A stretch of 13,059 nt of DNA from Clostridiales bacterium UBA6981. Its GTDB lineage: Bacteria > Bacillota > Clostridia > Oscillospirales > Oscillospiraceae. The notes beneath the pieces were generated by a model. That model worked only from the letters and a program-made list of their open reading frames with translations. It was not told the DNA's origin and ran no database searches. The stretch lies in assembly GCA_002450075.1 (NCBI GenBank), contig DJYJ01000018.1, forward strand, positions 1 to 13,059, read 5' to 3'. Below are positions 7,671 through 13,059 of the stretch, in pieces. How positions within the stretch are numbered: the first letter of the stretch is position 1; each line of letters starts with the position of its first letter. The position numbers and the translations under genes were made by a program.

Positions 7671-8539
7671 TCGTCGTCGGCGGCGCGAACACCGATATCG
7701 GCGGCGCGCCTTCGCGCCCGCTTGTCCACCATGACTCCAATCCCGGCCGCGTCACGATCCGCCACGGCGGCGTCGGGCGCAACATCGCCTGCGACCTGGC
7801 GCGTCTGGGGCTGGAGGTAAGCCTTATCACCGCCGTGGGGGAGGATCTGCTCTCCGCCGGCGTGCTGGAGAGCTGCATGAGCTGCGGCGTGGACGTCTCC
7901 CTTTCGCGCACTGTTCCCGGCGCGCGCGGCTCGGTCTATCTGTATATGACCGACGGCAGGGGAGAAATGGATGCCGCCATCGCCGACATGGACGTCGTCT
8001 CCGCCCTCACGCCGGACTATCTCCGCCCCCTCCTGGGGGAGCTGAACGGCGCCGACGCCGTCGTGCTCGACGGCAATCTGGACGAGGACGCGGTCGCGTT
8101 TTTGTGCAGCCACGTCACCGCGCCGCTGTATGCCGACCCGGTTTCCGGGGCGAAGGCGCTGCGCTTTTCCCCGGTGCTCGGCCGTCTCGCGGCGATCAAG
8201 CCCAATCTGGTCGAGGCGCGTGCGCTGACCGGAAAAGAGACGGCGGAGGACTGCGCCGAGGCGCTGCTCGAAGCGGGCGTCGGGCGGGTCTTTATCAGTC
8301 TCGGCAGCGCCGGGCTCCTCTCGGCGAGCGGGGACGAGCGCGTGCTTCTGCCCTGCGAGCCGGCGAATGTCGTCAACACGACCGGCGCGGGCGACGCGGC
8401 GACGGCAGCGATCGTCTGGGCGGGCGTCAGCGGACTTGGCCTGGCGGACGCCGCGCTTGCCGCGGTAAGAGCCGGGGCGATCACCGCCGCAAGCGATGAG
8501 ACCGTCAGCCCGGAACTGAAGGCGGAAGCGCTGCTGTAA
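7652..8539 (+). CDS. psuK: PfkB-family kinase, probable pseudouridine kinase
   Basis: Probably phosphorylates pseudouridine to pseudouridine-5'-phosphate, which PsuG would split to uracil and ribose-5-phosphate. The 295 residues have PfkB/ribokinase features: N-terminal VIVVGGANTDIGG; GGVGRNIA from 39; and the C-terminal NTTGAGDA with catalytic Asp248. DSNPG (28-32) directly before GGVGRN is shared with E. coli YeiC/PsuK as I recall it, and is the main reason for this subfamily call. No psuG is in the window. The ATG at 7652 overlaps glgP by 19 bp. GTG at 7667 (GTGA overlap with the glgP stop) is an alternative; neither has a clear ribosome site, suggesting coupling to glgP. Another sugar or nucleoside kinase specificity is possible. 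Confidence 0.8.
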   Translation: MARRRVIVVGGANTDIGGAPSRPLVHHDSNPGRVTIRHGGVGRNIACDLARLGLEVSLITAVGEDLLSAGVLESCMSCGVDVSLSRTVPGARGSVYLYMTDGRGEMDAAIADMDVVSALTPDYLRPLLGELNGADAVVLDGNLDEDAVAFLCSHVTAPLYADPVSGAKALRFSPVLGRLAAIKPNLVEARALTGKETAEDCAEALLEAGVGRVFISLGSAGLLSASGDERVLLPCEPANVVNTTGAGDAATAAIVWAGVSGLGLADAALAAVRAGAITAASDETVSPELKAEALL

Positions 8540-8549
8540 TTCAACCATG

Positions 8550-8604
8550 AAAAAGGCGTTGCCTCTCAATAGCATTAAATGCTATTTTGAGACAACGCCT
8601 TTTT
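8550..8604. terminator. Bidirectional terminator between psuK and ade
   Basis: AAAAAGGCGTTG (8550-8561) pairs with CAACGCCTTTTT (8593-8604). Inside it TCTCAA pairs with TTGAGA and TAGCAT with ATGCTA around a TAA loop, with small bulges. A-runs and T-runs flank both sides, so it can end transcription of the plus-strand operon and of ade from the opposite strand. Confidence 0.92.
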
Positions 8605-8617
8605 ATATACGGGAGCT

Positions 8618-10417
8618 TTACTCCTCTACCTCCAGCGGCGAGAAGCAGAACTTCGTGCAGTCGACAAGGCCGCGGTCGGTCAGCCGCAGCTCCGGCAGGC
8701 AGGCCAGCGGGATCAGCGCCATTGTCATGAAGGGGGACACGATGTCGCAGCCGATCTCGGCCCAGGCGCGGGAGAGCGCGGCGATCTTTTCGCTCATCTC
8801 CTCGGCGCTCAGCGGGTTCATCAGACCCGCGAGCGGCAGCTCGACGCGGCCGAGGATCTCGCCGTTGCGCACGGCGCACATGCCGCCGCCGCACTCGATC
8901 AGCGTGTTCGCGGCCAGCGCCATGTCGGCGTCGTTCGTGCCGATGACAAGCAGGTTGTGCGCGTCATGCGCGACCGACGAGGCCATCGCGCCGCACTTGA
9001 TGTTAAAGCCCTTGACGAAGCCGACGCCGTGCTTGCCGGTGTTGTGATGGCGCTCGAAGACAAAGGTCTTGAGCACGTCCTGCTCCACATCGGACTCCAG
9101 CAGACCGTCCTTTACCGGGATCGTCACATGCCGCTCATAGTCGCCGACGCGCGCGGGGATGATCTCGATCGCGCGGACGGTCGCAGTCTTCTTTTTCTTC
9201 GTCGGGACACGGAAGGTCTCGGGCGTGATCGTCTCGCCGACGTGCATCGTGTTCATCGCGCTCTTCGGGTACTCATAGGGCTCGAACTCCACGGTCATCC
9301 GGCCGTTTTCGGCCACGACCTCGCCGTCGATCATCACGCGGAAGGGCCGGAAGTCGTTGAGTCCCTCGGAGAAGACGATGTCCGCGCACTTGCCCGGCGT
9401 GATCGAGCCGATCTCGTGGTCGAGCCGGAAGCACTGGGCGCAGTTGATCGTGACCATCTGGATCGCGGTGATCGGGTCGACGCCGAAGCTGACGGCGCGG
9501 CGGACGATGTGGTCCATGTGGCCGTCGTTGAGGAGCGTGTAGGGGTGGGTGTCGTCGGAGATCATCACGGCAAAGCGCGTGTCGATCTCCCGCTCGCGGA
9601 TCGAGCGGCTGACCTCCTGCAGGTCGTGCCAGGCCGAGCCCTCGCGGAACATCGCGTACATGCCGAGCCGCATCTTCGCCAGCGCGTCCTCCATGCGGGT
9701 GGACTCGTGGCAGCAGCGGATGCCGCTGGCGATAAAGGCGTTGAGCGCGCGCCCGGTGTCGGGGATCGAGAAGTGGCCGGTGACGATCTTGCCGGCCTTG
9801 AGCGTCTCGCCGGTGATGCGGTGGGTCTCCTCGACGGAGTTGATGATGCCGGGGAAGTTCATCATCTCGCCGAGACCCACGACCTCTTCCCGCTTCATCT
9901 CTTTTGCGATGTCGGCAGAGGTGATCGTGCTGCCGGAATCCTCAAAGCCGGGGACGGCGGGCACGCAGGAGGGCGTGGTGAGCATGGCCTTGAGCGGCGT
10001 GCGCTCGGCGTCCCTGACCATCAGGTCGACGCCCTTGAGACCCATGACGTTGCAGATCTCGTGCGGGTCGTAAAAGATGCCGGAGGTGCCGTGGGGGATG
10101 ACGCTGCGGGCGTATTCGCCGGCAGAGAGCATCGAGGATTCGATGTGGATGTGGCCGTCGAGCATGCCCGGGGAGATATAGGCGCCGTTGGCCTCGATCA
10201 CCTTTGTGTCCTTGCCGATGCAGTGCTTGGCGTCGCCGACGAGGGCGATGCGGCCGCTGTGGATGGCGACGTCGATATGCTCGCAGATCTCGTGCGTGCA
10301 GACGTTGACGAGCCTGGCGTCGAGGATGACCGTCTCGGCGGGCACATTGCCCATCGCGACGGCGGAGAGGGTGGCGGAGCATTCCCAAAGAGGCACTTTG
10401 CAGATCTTTTTGCTCAT
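8618..10417 (-). CDS. ade: Adenine deaminase
   Basis: Hydrolyses adenine to hypoxanthine and ammonia for purine salvage or use as a nitrogen source. At 599 residues it matches the two-domain family: an amidohydrolase domain with metal-binding HIHIES (89-94), DPHEI (117-121) and Glu184 in GLGEMMNFPG, then the Ade-specific C-terminal domain with VAHDAHN (to 488) and a GGGM segment. The ATG at 10415-10417 is preceded by AAGGA at 8 nt. The open frame continues 105 codons upstream, but that stretch holds the promoter, riboswitch and terminator, so it is leader and not protein. It is a single-gene unit, ending at a terminator shared with psuK. Confidence 0.96.
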   Translation of the reverse strand: MSKKICKVPLWECSATLSAVAMGNVPAETVILDARLVNVCTHEICEHIDVAIHSGRIALVGDAKHCIGKDTKVIEANGAYISPGMLDGHIHIESSMLSAGEYARSVIPHGTSGIFYDPHEICNVMGLKGVDLMVRDAERTPLKAMLTTPSCVPAVPGFEDSGSTITSADIAKEMKREEVVGLGEMMNFPGIINSVEETHRITGETLKAGKIVTGHFSIPDTGRALNAFIASGIRCCHESTRMEDALAKMRLGMYAMFREGSAWHDLQEVSRSIREREIDTRFAVMISDDTHPYTLLNDGHMDHIVRRAVSFGVDPITAIQMVTINCAQCFRLDHEIGSITPGKCADIVFSEGLNDFRPFRVMIDGEVVAENGRMTVEFEPYEYPKSAMNTMHVGETITPETFRVPTKKKKTATVRAIEIIPARVGDYERHVTIPVKDGLLESDVEQDVLKTFVFERHHNTGKHGVGFVKGFNIKCGAMASSVAHDAHNLLVIGTNDADMALAANTLIECGGGMCAVRNGEILGRVELPLAGLMNPLSAEEMSEKIAALSRAWAEIGCDIVSPFMTMALIPLACLPELRLTDRGLVDCTKFCFSPLEVEE

Positions 10418-10450
10418 TCTTTTCGTCCTTTCCGGCACTAATCGGCCCAT

Positions 10451-10489
10451 AAAAATAGAAAAACGGAGGCGCAGAAGTCCTGCCCTCCG
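10451..10489 (-). terminator. Leader terminator of ade (riboswitch output)
   Basis: On the minus strand CGGAGGGCAG (10480-10489), loop GACTT, and CTGCGCCTCCG (10464-10474) form a 10-bp stem with one bulged G. TTTTTCTATTTTT (10451-10463) follows. It ends 33 bp before the ade ATG and downstream of the aptamer, the position expected for a transcription-terminating riboswitch output. Confidence 0.88.
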
Positions 10490-10502
10490 AAAAATCCGAA
10501 CA

Positions 10503-10567
10503 GACGGCGGCACAAATGCGTGCCTCCGCCAATCGGCAGCCGATGGAAAACAGCGTCGGTTGCCGCT
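10503..10567 (-). promoter_or_regulatory. Expression-platform hairpins between aptamer and terminator
   Basis: Two stems are visible on the minus strand. The first pairs CGGCA (10561-10565) with TGCCG (10534-10538), and inside it CCGA with TCGG. The second pairs GGCGGAGGCAC (10520-10530) with GTGCCGCCGTC (10503-10513), with a G-T pair and one A-G mismatch, around a 6-nt loop. CGGAGGC at 10522-10528 duplicates most of the terminator's left arm, so it could pair with GCCTCCG (10464-10470) as an antiterminator. CGGCA could also pair with the TGCCG at 10508-10512 and free that segment. The pairings are read from sequence; the switching order is inference. Confidence 0.55.
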
Positions 10568-10570
10568 GAA

Positions 10571-10652
10571 AAACCAGTAGTCGGACAGATCAAAGGGCTG
10601 CCCGGTAGAAACTCGGGGCCCCATCTGATCGCCCCCATTATACCGGATATTC
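10571..10652 (-). promoter_or_regulatory. Purine riboswitch aptamer, guanine-type core, expanded loops
   Basis: On the minus strand the junctions match the purine riboswitch: TATAAT (J1/2), GTTTCTACC at 10604-10612 (J2/3) and GACTA at 10578-10582 (J3/1). The C at 10580 corresponds to the specificity base C74, which selects guanine or hypoxanthine; adenine switches have U. P1 is CCGG with CTGG plus flanking A-T pairs and U-U mismatches. P2 is GGGGC/GCCCC and P3 is GGGCA/TGTCC. L2 (GATCAGATGGG, 10620-10630) and L3 (GCCCTTTGATC, 10588-10598) are 11 nt instead of about 7 and are mutually complementary. The element starts a few nucleotides after the predicted transcription start. Confidence 0.85.
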
Positions 10653-10664
10653 ACTTCGCTTTTC

Positions 10665-10693
10665 AGTATAGCCCACGCGGGCGCTCCCGGCAA
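10665..10693 (-). promoter_or_regulatory. Promoter of ade
   Basis: On the minus strand, -35 TTGCCG (10688-10693), a 17-bp spacer and -10 TATACT (10665-10670). The expected start near 10658 is just before the aptamer, which supports the assignment. The -35 match is 4 of 6 and the -10 match 5 of 6. Confidence 0.72.
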
Positions 10694-10756
10694 TTGACAA
10701 AGCCGCCAAACATCGGCCGCGGCGCGCTCCACTTGTGTGCTTAAATGTCATAAAAC

Positions 10757-10788
10757 AAAAAAATCCGGAACTTTCGTTCCGGATTTTT
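10757..10788 (-). terminator. Terminator of rplJ-rplL
   Basis: AAATCCGGAAC (10761-10771) pairs perfectly with GTTCCGGATTT (10776-10786) around a 4-nt loop. On the minus strand the stem runs into a T tract of about seven bases, shortly after the rplL stop. The plus strand also has a short T run, so it may work both ways. Between it and the ade promoter (10694-10756) I see no further feature. Confidence 0.92.
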
Positions 10789-10830
10789 CTTGTCTCGTTA
10801 TCATGGCAAACAACGGCGTTTGCTTAAAAA

Positions 10831-11199
10831 TTACTTGAGCTCGACAGTGGCGCCAACGCCTTCGAGCTGGGCCTTGAGAGCCTCGGCGTCTTCCTTGGAG
10901 ATGCCTTCCTTGATCTTGGCGGGAACGCCTTCGACAAGGGCCTTCGCCTCGGCCAGGCCGAGACCGGTGATGCCGCGGACTTCCTTGATGACCTTGATCT
11001 TCTCAGCACCGAAGCTGGTCATGACAACGTCAAACTCGGTCTTCTCTTCAACAACCTCAGCAGCGGCGACGGCGGGGCCGGCGGCGACAGCGGCGGCGGA
11101 GACACCGAAGGTCTCCTCGAGGGCATGGACGAGCTCGCTGAGCTCAAGAACGGTAAGACCCTTGATCTCTTCGATCATGGCGGTGATTTTTTCGCTCAT
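10831..11199 (-). CDS. rplL: 50S ribosomal protein L7/L12
   Basis: The multicopy stalk protein of the large subunit; it binds L10 through its N-terminal domain and recruits translation GTPases through its C-terminal domain. The 122 residues are full length: an N-terminal dimerisation helix region (1-30), an Ala-rich hinge (about 34-50, AAAVAAGPAVAAAE) and the conserved C-terminal domain (KTEFDVV, IKVIKEVR, GLGLAEAKALVE). GGAGG lies 9 nt before the ATG at 11199. It follows rplJ after 36 bp. rpoB, its usual downstream neighbour, is replaced by a terminator and ade. Confidence 0.98.
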   Translation of the reverse strand: MSEKITAMIEEIKGLTVLELSELVHALEETFGVSAAAVAAGPAVAAAEVVEEKTEFDVVMTSFGAEKIKVIKEVRGITGLGLAEAKALVEGVPAKIKEGISKEDAEALKAQLEGVGATVELK

Positions 11200-11235
11200 T
11201 TTAATTTTCCTCCAAATTAATCTTTGTGTGCTGAC

Positions 11236-11772
11236 TTATTCAGCAGCTTCTTCGGCAGCGGCCGGCTCGAGGGAGCCGCCCTTCTGCTCCAGGATCTGGC
11301 CGAGACAGACGGCCAGGCCGGTGATGGGTGCGATCATGGTGCCCAGGACCTTGGCGTACAGAGCGTCCTTGGAAGGCAGCTCGGCGATCTCCGCGATCTC
11401 ACTCTCGCTCAGGATCTGGCCATCCATAAAGGCGGCCTTGATGTTGAAGCGGTCGTTGAGCTTCTTGGCGTAATCGCTGATAATACGGAAAGGTGCGATG
11501 GGGTCACCCGCGGTGGTAGCCAGAGAGGTCGTTCCGCTGAGAACGTCGTCCAGACCGCTCATTCCGAGAGAATCCAGAGCCTTTCTGGTAAGGGTGTTCT
11601 TGACGACCGAGTAGTCGATGCCTTCCTTGCGCATTTCGGCGCGCAATGCGGTATCCTCCAGAACCGTGATACCACGGTAGTCGACCAGGATGCCGGCGCC
11701 CGCATTCTTGATACGCTCGGCAAGAGCGGCGACGATCGCCTGCTTTTCGCTGAGAACCTTTGCGTTCGGCAT
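11236..11772 (-). CDS. rplJ: 50S ribosomal protein L10
   Basis: Anchors the L7/L12 stalk on 23S rRNA and represses its own operon by binding the leader. The 178 residues fit the family (about 165-178): N-terminal rRNA-binding domain with DYRGITVLEDTALRAEMR and the VVKNTL(T)RKAL motif, and a C-terminal helical segment that carries L12 dimers, ending in an Ala/Glu-rich tail. The reading frame is open further upstream, but homology begins at MPNAKVLSEKQ; the ATG at 11772 is preceded by GGAGGTGA about 10 nt upstream. It is co-transcribed with rplL. Confidence 0.97.
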   Translation of the reverse strand: MPNAKVLSEKQAIVAALAERIKNAGAGILVDYRGITVLEDTALRAEMRKEGIDYSVVKNTLTRKALDSLGMSGLDDVLSGTTSLATTAGDPIAPFRIISDYAKKLNDRFNIKAAFMDGQILSESEIAEIAELPSKDALYAKVLGTMIAPITGLAVCLGQILEQKGGSLEPAAAEEAAE

Positions 11773-11808
11773 GTGTGTTATTTCACCTCCACACGATTGA
11801 TGGCGCCC

Positions 11809-11846
11809 AAAAAGAAAACCCCTGCTTCTCTCACGAGACGCAAAGG
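11809..11846 (-). terminator. Attenuator in the rplJ leader
   Basis: On the minus strand CCTTTGCGTCTC (11835-11846) pairs with GAGAAGCAGGGG (11819-11830) around a GTGA tetraloop, with two G-U pairs and one G-A mismatch. TTTTCTTTTT follows (11809-11818). It lies between the promoter and rplJ, directly after another stem (11848-11858 with 11868-11878). Firmicutes rplJL operons are known to use L10-dependent attenuation, so this fits. Confidence 0.8.
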
Positions 11847-11878
11847 CACAATAACAATGAAAGCTCGATTGTTGTTGT

Positions 11879-11922
11879 CCTCGGCAGGATTTACGACCCA
11901 TAAGGCCACCTGCTGTCTTCGG
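11879..11922 (-). promoter_or_regulatory. L10-binding leader RNA of rplJL
   Basis: The minus strand reads CCGAAGACAGCAGGTGGC followed after about 15 nt by CCTGCCGAGG. This is the conserved kink-turn-like L10 leader signature, in which AGCAGG pairs with CCTGC. It starts within a few nucleotides of the predicted transcript start. L10, or the L10-L12 complex, is expected to bind here and favour the attenuator. Confidence 0.85.
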
Positions 11923-11933
11923 AGCGCTCGTAT

Positions 11934-11962
11934 ACTATATCGCAGCGCCGGGGCAATGTCAA
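11934..11962 (-). promoter_or_regulatory. Promoter of rplJ-rplL
   Basis: On the minus strand, consensus -35 TTGACA (11957-11962), a 17-bp spacer and -10 TATAGT (11934-11939). The start would be near 11927, at the head of the L10 leader. The strength fits a ribosomal protein operon. Confidence 0.88.
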
Positions 11963-11993
11963 GAACTTTTTTCACAACTTTTCGCGCCTTTCG

Positions 11994-12022
11994 TTGACAA
12001 GCCCCCGGGGCGGTGCTACAAT
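11994..12022 (+). promoter_or_regulatory. Promoter of mntP
   Basis: Consensus -35 TTGACA (11994-11999), a 17-bp spacer and -10 TACAAT (12017-12022). The spacer contains the palindrome CCCCGGGG. It is back to back with the rplJ promoter, with 31 bp between the two -35 boxes. The leader of about 55 nt is too short for a yybP-ykoY manganese riboswitch, and none of its motifs are seen. Confidence 0.82.
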
Positions 12023-12082
12023 GGCCGCACATTTGCGCAAGGCCGCGGGCGCGTTGCTGACTTAAGAGAGGAGACGAGGAGC

Positions 12083-12661
12083 GTGGCGGAGGGTTTTTCC
12101 TTTTTCTTAAACAGCATACTCTTCGGCGTGGGGCTCGCGATGGACGCCTTTTCCGTCTCGGTGGCGAACGCGCTTGCCGACCCCGGCATGCGCCATGCCC
12201 GGCGCATCCGGATCGCGCTCTGCTTCGCGCTGTTCCAGATCGGCATGCCCCTCGTCGGGTGGCTGTGCGTCCGCGCCCTCGCCGAGCGCTTCCACGCCTT
12301 TGAAAGGCTCACGCCCTGGATCGCGCTCATCCTGCTGCTGTATATCGGCGGAAAGATGATCGCCGAGGCGCTGCGCGGCGGCGAAAAGGAGACGGCGGAG
12401 CTGGGCCATGGCACACTGCTGCTGCAGGGCGTCGCGACGTCGATCGACGCACTCTCGGTCGGCTTTACGATCGAGCGCTATCCCTTTTCCGCCGCGCTTG
12501 CCGAGGCGCTGATCATCGGCGCGGTGACCTTTCTCATCTGCCTCTTCGGGCTCTTCCTCGGCCGCAGGGCGGGAGAAAAGCTCGCCGGCGTCGCGCCGCT
12601 CGTCGGCGGCGTCATCCTCATCGGCATCGGCATCGAGATCTTCCTCACAGGCGTCTTTTGA
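12083..12661 (+). CDS. mntP: Putative manganese efflux pump MntP
   Basis: A small membrane exporter of Mn2+ (former DUF204/YebN family). The 192 residues match E. coli MntP (about 188). About six hydrophobic segments are seen (roughly 8-30, 42-62, 78-97, 108-128, 135-158, 168-190) in two similar halves, each with a conserved acidic motif: GLAMDAFSVSVAN with Asp21 and ATSIDALSVG with Asp122. The start is GTG at 12083, with AGGAG (12069-12073) 9 nt upstream; a second GAGGAG is too close to be used. It is monocistronic, divergent from rplJL. Manganese specificity comes from the family; no manganese-responsive site was recognised. Confidence 0.92.
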   Translation: MAEGFSFFLNSILFGVGLAMDAFSVSVANALADPGMRHARRIRIALCFALFQIGMPLVGWLCVRALAERFHAFERLTPWIALILLLYIGGKMIAEALRGGEKETAELGHGTLLLQGVATSIDALSVGFTIERYPFSAALAEALIIGAVTFLICLFGLFLGRRAGEKLAGVAPLVGGVILIGIGIEIFLTGVF

Positions 12662-12677
12662 TTATTCCGACAGAACA

Positions 12678-12714
12678 GGGCTGCCGCGAAACGCGGCAGT
12701 CCCTTCTCTTTTTT
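12678..12714 (+). terminator. Terminator of mntP
   Basis: GGGCTGCCGCG (12678-12688) and CGCGGCAGTCCC (12692-12703) form an 11-bp stem with one bulged T and an AAA loop. TTCTCTTTTTT follows. It lies 17 bp after the mntP stop. Confidence 0.93.
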
Positions 12715-12746
12715 GCCGCCTTAAAAAATCTTATGATCCAAGTCAT

Positions 12747-13059
12747 GTAGGTTTGTCAATGATGTGTGACAGAGTTAGGAAAAGAAGAAAGGGCCTGTTT
12801 GGGTGAGAGCCAGCCGAGGGGACGCATGGGGAAATCGTTGTACTTTCTGTTCCAGACAGCAAGCTGCTTTTGGAAGTCTTCGAAGGAAAAGAACTTGTGA
12901 TCGGCATAAAAGTATTCATTATCTTTGCGGTGGCTGCGCTCGACCTTGCCGTTGTGCCTGGGGGTGAAGGGCTTAATGCATTTGTGCTGAATGCAAAGTC
13001 GATCCAGCGTCACTTCAAAGAGTGTTTTCTTGTCGGAGCACTGAGAGTTGAGCCGGTTG
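12747..13059 (-). mobile_element. End of an insertion sequence, truncated by the window edge
   Basis: The transposase reading frame runs off the window and its stop is about 10 bp from TGTAGGTTTGTCAA (12747-12760). I take this as the likely terminal inverted repeat because it starts with TGT and sits just outside the gene. The other end and the target duplication are not visible, so the boundary is provisional. The element lies 32 bp beyond the mntP terminator and disrupts no visible gene. Confidence 0.6.
12756..13059 (-). CDS. DDE transposase (IS481/IS3-like integrase core), C-terminal part
   Basis: About 100 C-terminal residues are in the window; the frame is open to the edge, so the true start lies outside and the GTG at 13013 is internal. 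The rve/integrase-core signature PFTPRHNGKVERSHRKDNE is clear; its Glu is the last acidic residue of the DDE triad. It is followed by FYADHKFFSFEDFQKQL and NDFPMRPLGWLSPKQAL, the typical end of these transposases. The stop is at 12756-12758. Its base composition is visibly less GC-rich than the neighbours, consistent with acquisition. Whether the element is intact cannot be judged here. Confidence 0.85.
   Translation of the reverse strand, partial: NRLNSQCSDKKTLFEVTLDRLCIQHKCIKPFTPRHNGKVERSHRKDNEYFYADHKFFSFEDFQKQLAVWNRKYNDFPMRPLGWLSPKQALSSFPNSVTHH

Noticed and set aside
8957..10441. 494-codon plus-strand frame across ade
   Set aside because: Antisense shadow of a full-length adenine deaminase; low-complexity composition.
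10418..10732. N-terminal extension of ade by 105 codons
   Set aside because: The stretch contains the promoter, riboswitch and leader terminator and does not resemble the family N-terminus; a good ribosome site supports the ATG at 10417.
12030..12082. Manganese (yybP-ykoY) riboswitch before mntP
   Set aside because: The leader is only about 55 nt and none of the conserved motifs are seen.
1..13059. CRISPR array, defence island or unknown multi-gene system
   Set aside because: There are no regularly spaced repeats. Every sizeable gene matches a known family and there is no unexplained coding stretch.

Overview
This window looks like a chromosomal housekeeping region of a GC-rich (roughly 60 % by eye), Gram-positive, Clostridia-type bacterium, probably a gut Oscillospirales-like lineage. 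The taxonomic call is inference. It rests on the paired glgC/glgD genes, strong GGAGG ribosome binding sites, SigA-type promoters, an L10-leader attenuator, a purine riboswitch and an IS fragment of a kind common in gut Firmicutes. There are no tRNA or rRNA genes and no CRISPR array, and I see no defence or secretion system.

Layout. (1) Positions 1-968, minus: prfB (release factor 2), cut by the window edge, with a near-consensus promoter at 1007-1035. (2) Positions 1185-8539, plus: a probable single operon, prs - pth - glgC - glgD - glgP - psuK-like. It makes PRPP, recycles peptidyl-tRNA, makes ADP-glucose (GlgC plus the pseudoenzyme GlgD), phosphorolyses glycogen and probably phosphorylates pseudouridine. 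It ends in a bidirectional terminator (8550-8604) shared with ade. A 15-bp hairpin without a T tract lies before the TTG start of glgP. (3) Positions 8618-10693, minus: adenine deaminase (ade) with its own promoter, a guanine-type purine riboswitch aptamer and a leader terminator. (4) Positions 10757-11962, minus: a stand-alone rplJ-rplL operon with promoter, L10-binding leader, attenuator and terminator. (5) Positions 11994-12714, plus: mntP, a predicted manganese exporter, with promoter and terminator. (6) Positions 12747-13059, minus: the end of an insertion sequence with the C-terminus of its DDE transposase.

How it fits together. Prs uses ribose-5-phosphate, which pseudouridine breakdown would yield if a PsuG exists elsewhere. 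GlgC/GlgD and GlgP sit at opposite ends of the glycogen cycle, but glgA and glgB are not here. Ade produces hypoxanthine, and the riboswitch in front of it has the guanine/hypoxanthine-type specificity base, which suggests product feedback.

The most unusual signal is the ade riboswitch. Its conserved core is intact, but the two apical loops, normally about 7 nt, are each 11 nt and almost fully complementary. They could form a long kissing helix or an alternative long hairpin. The rest of the window is well-known biology, with some less usual gene arrangements.
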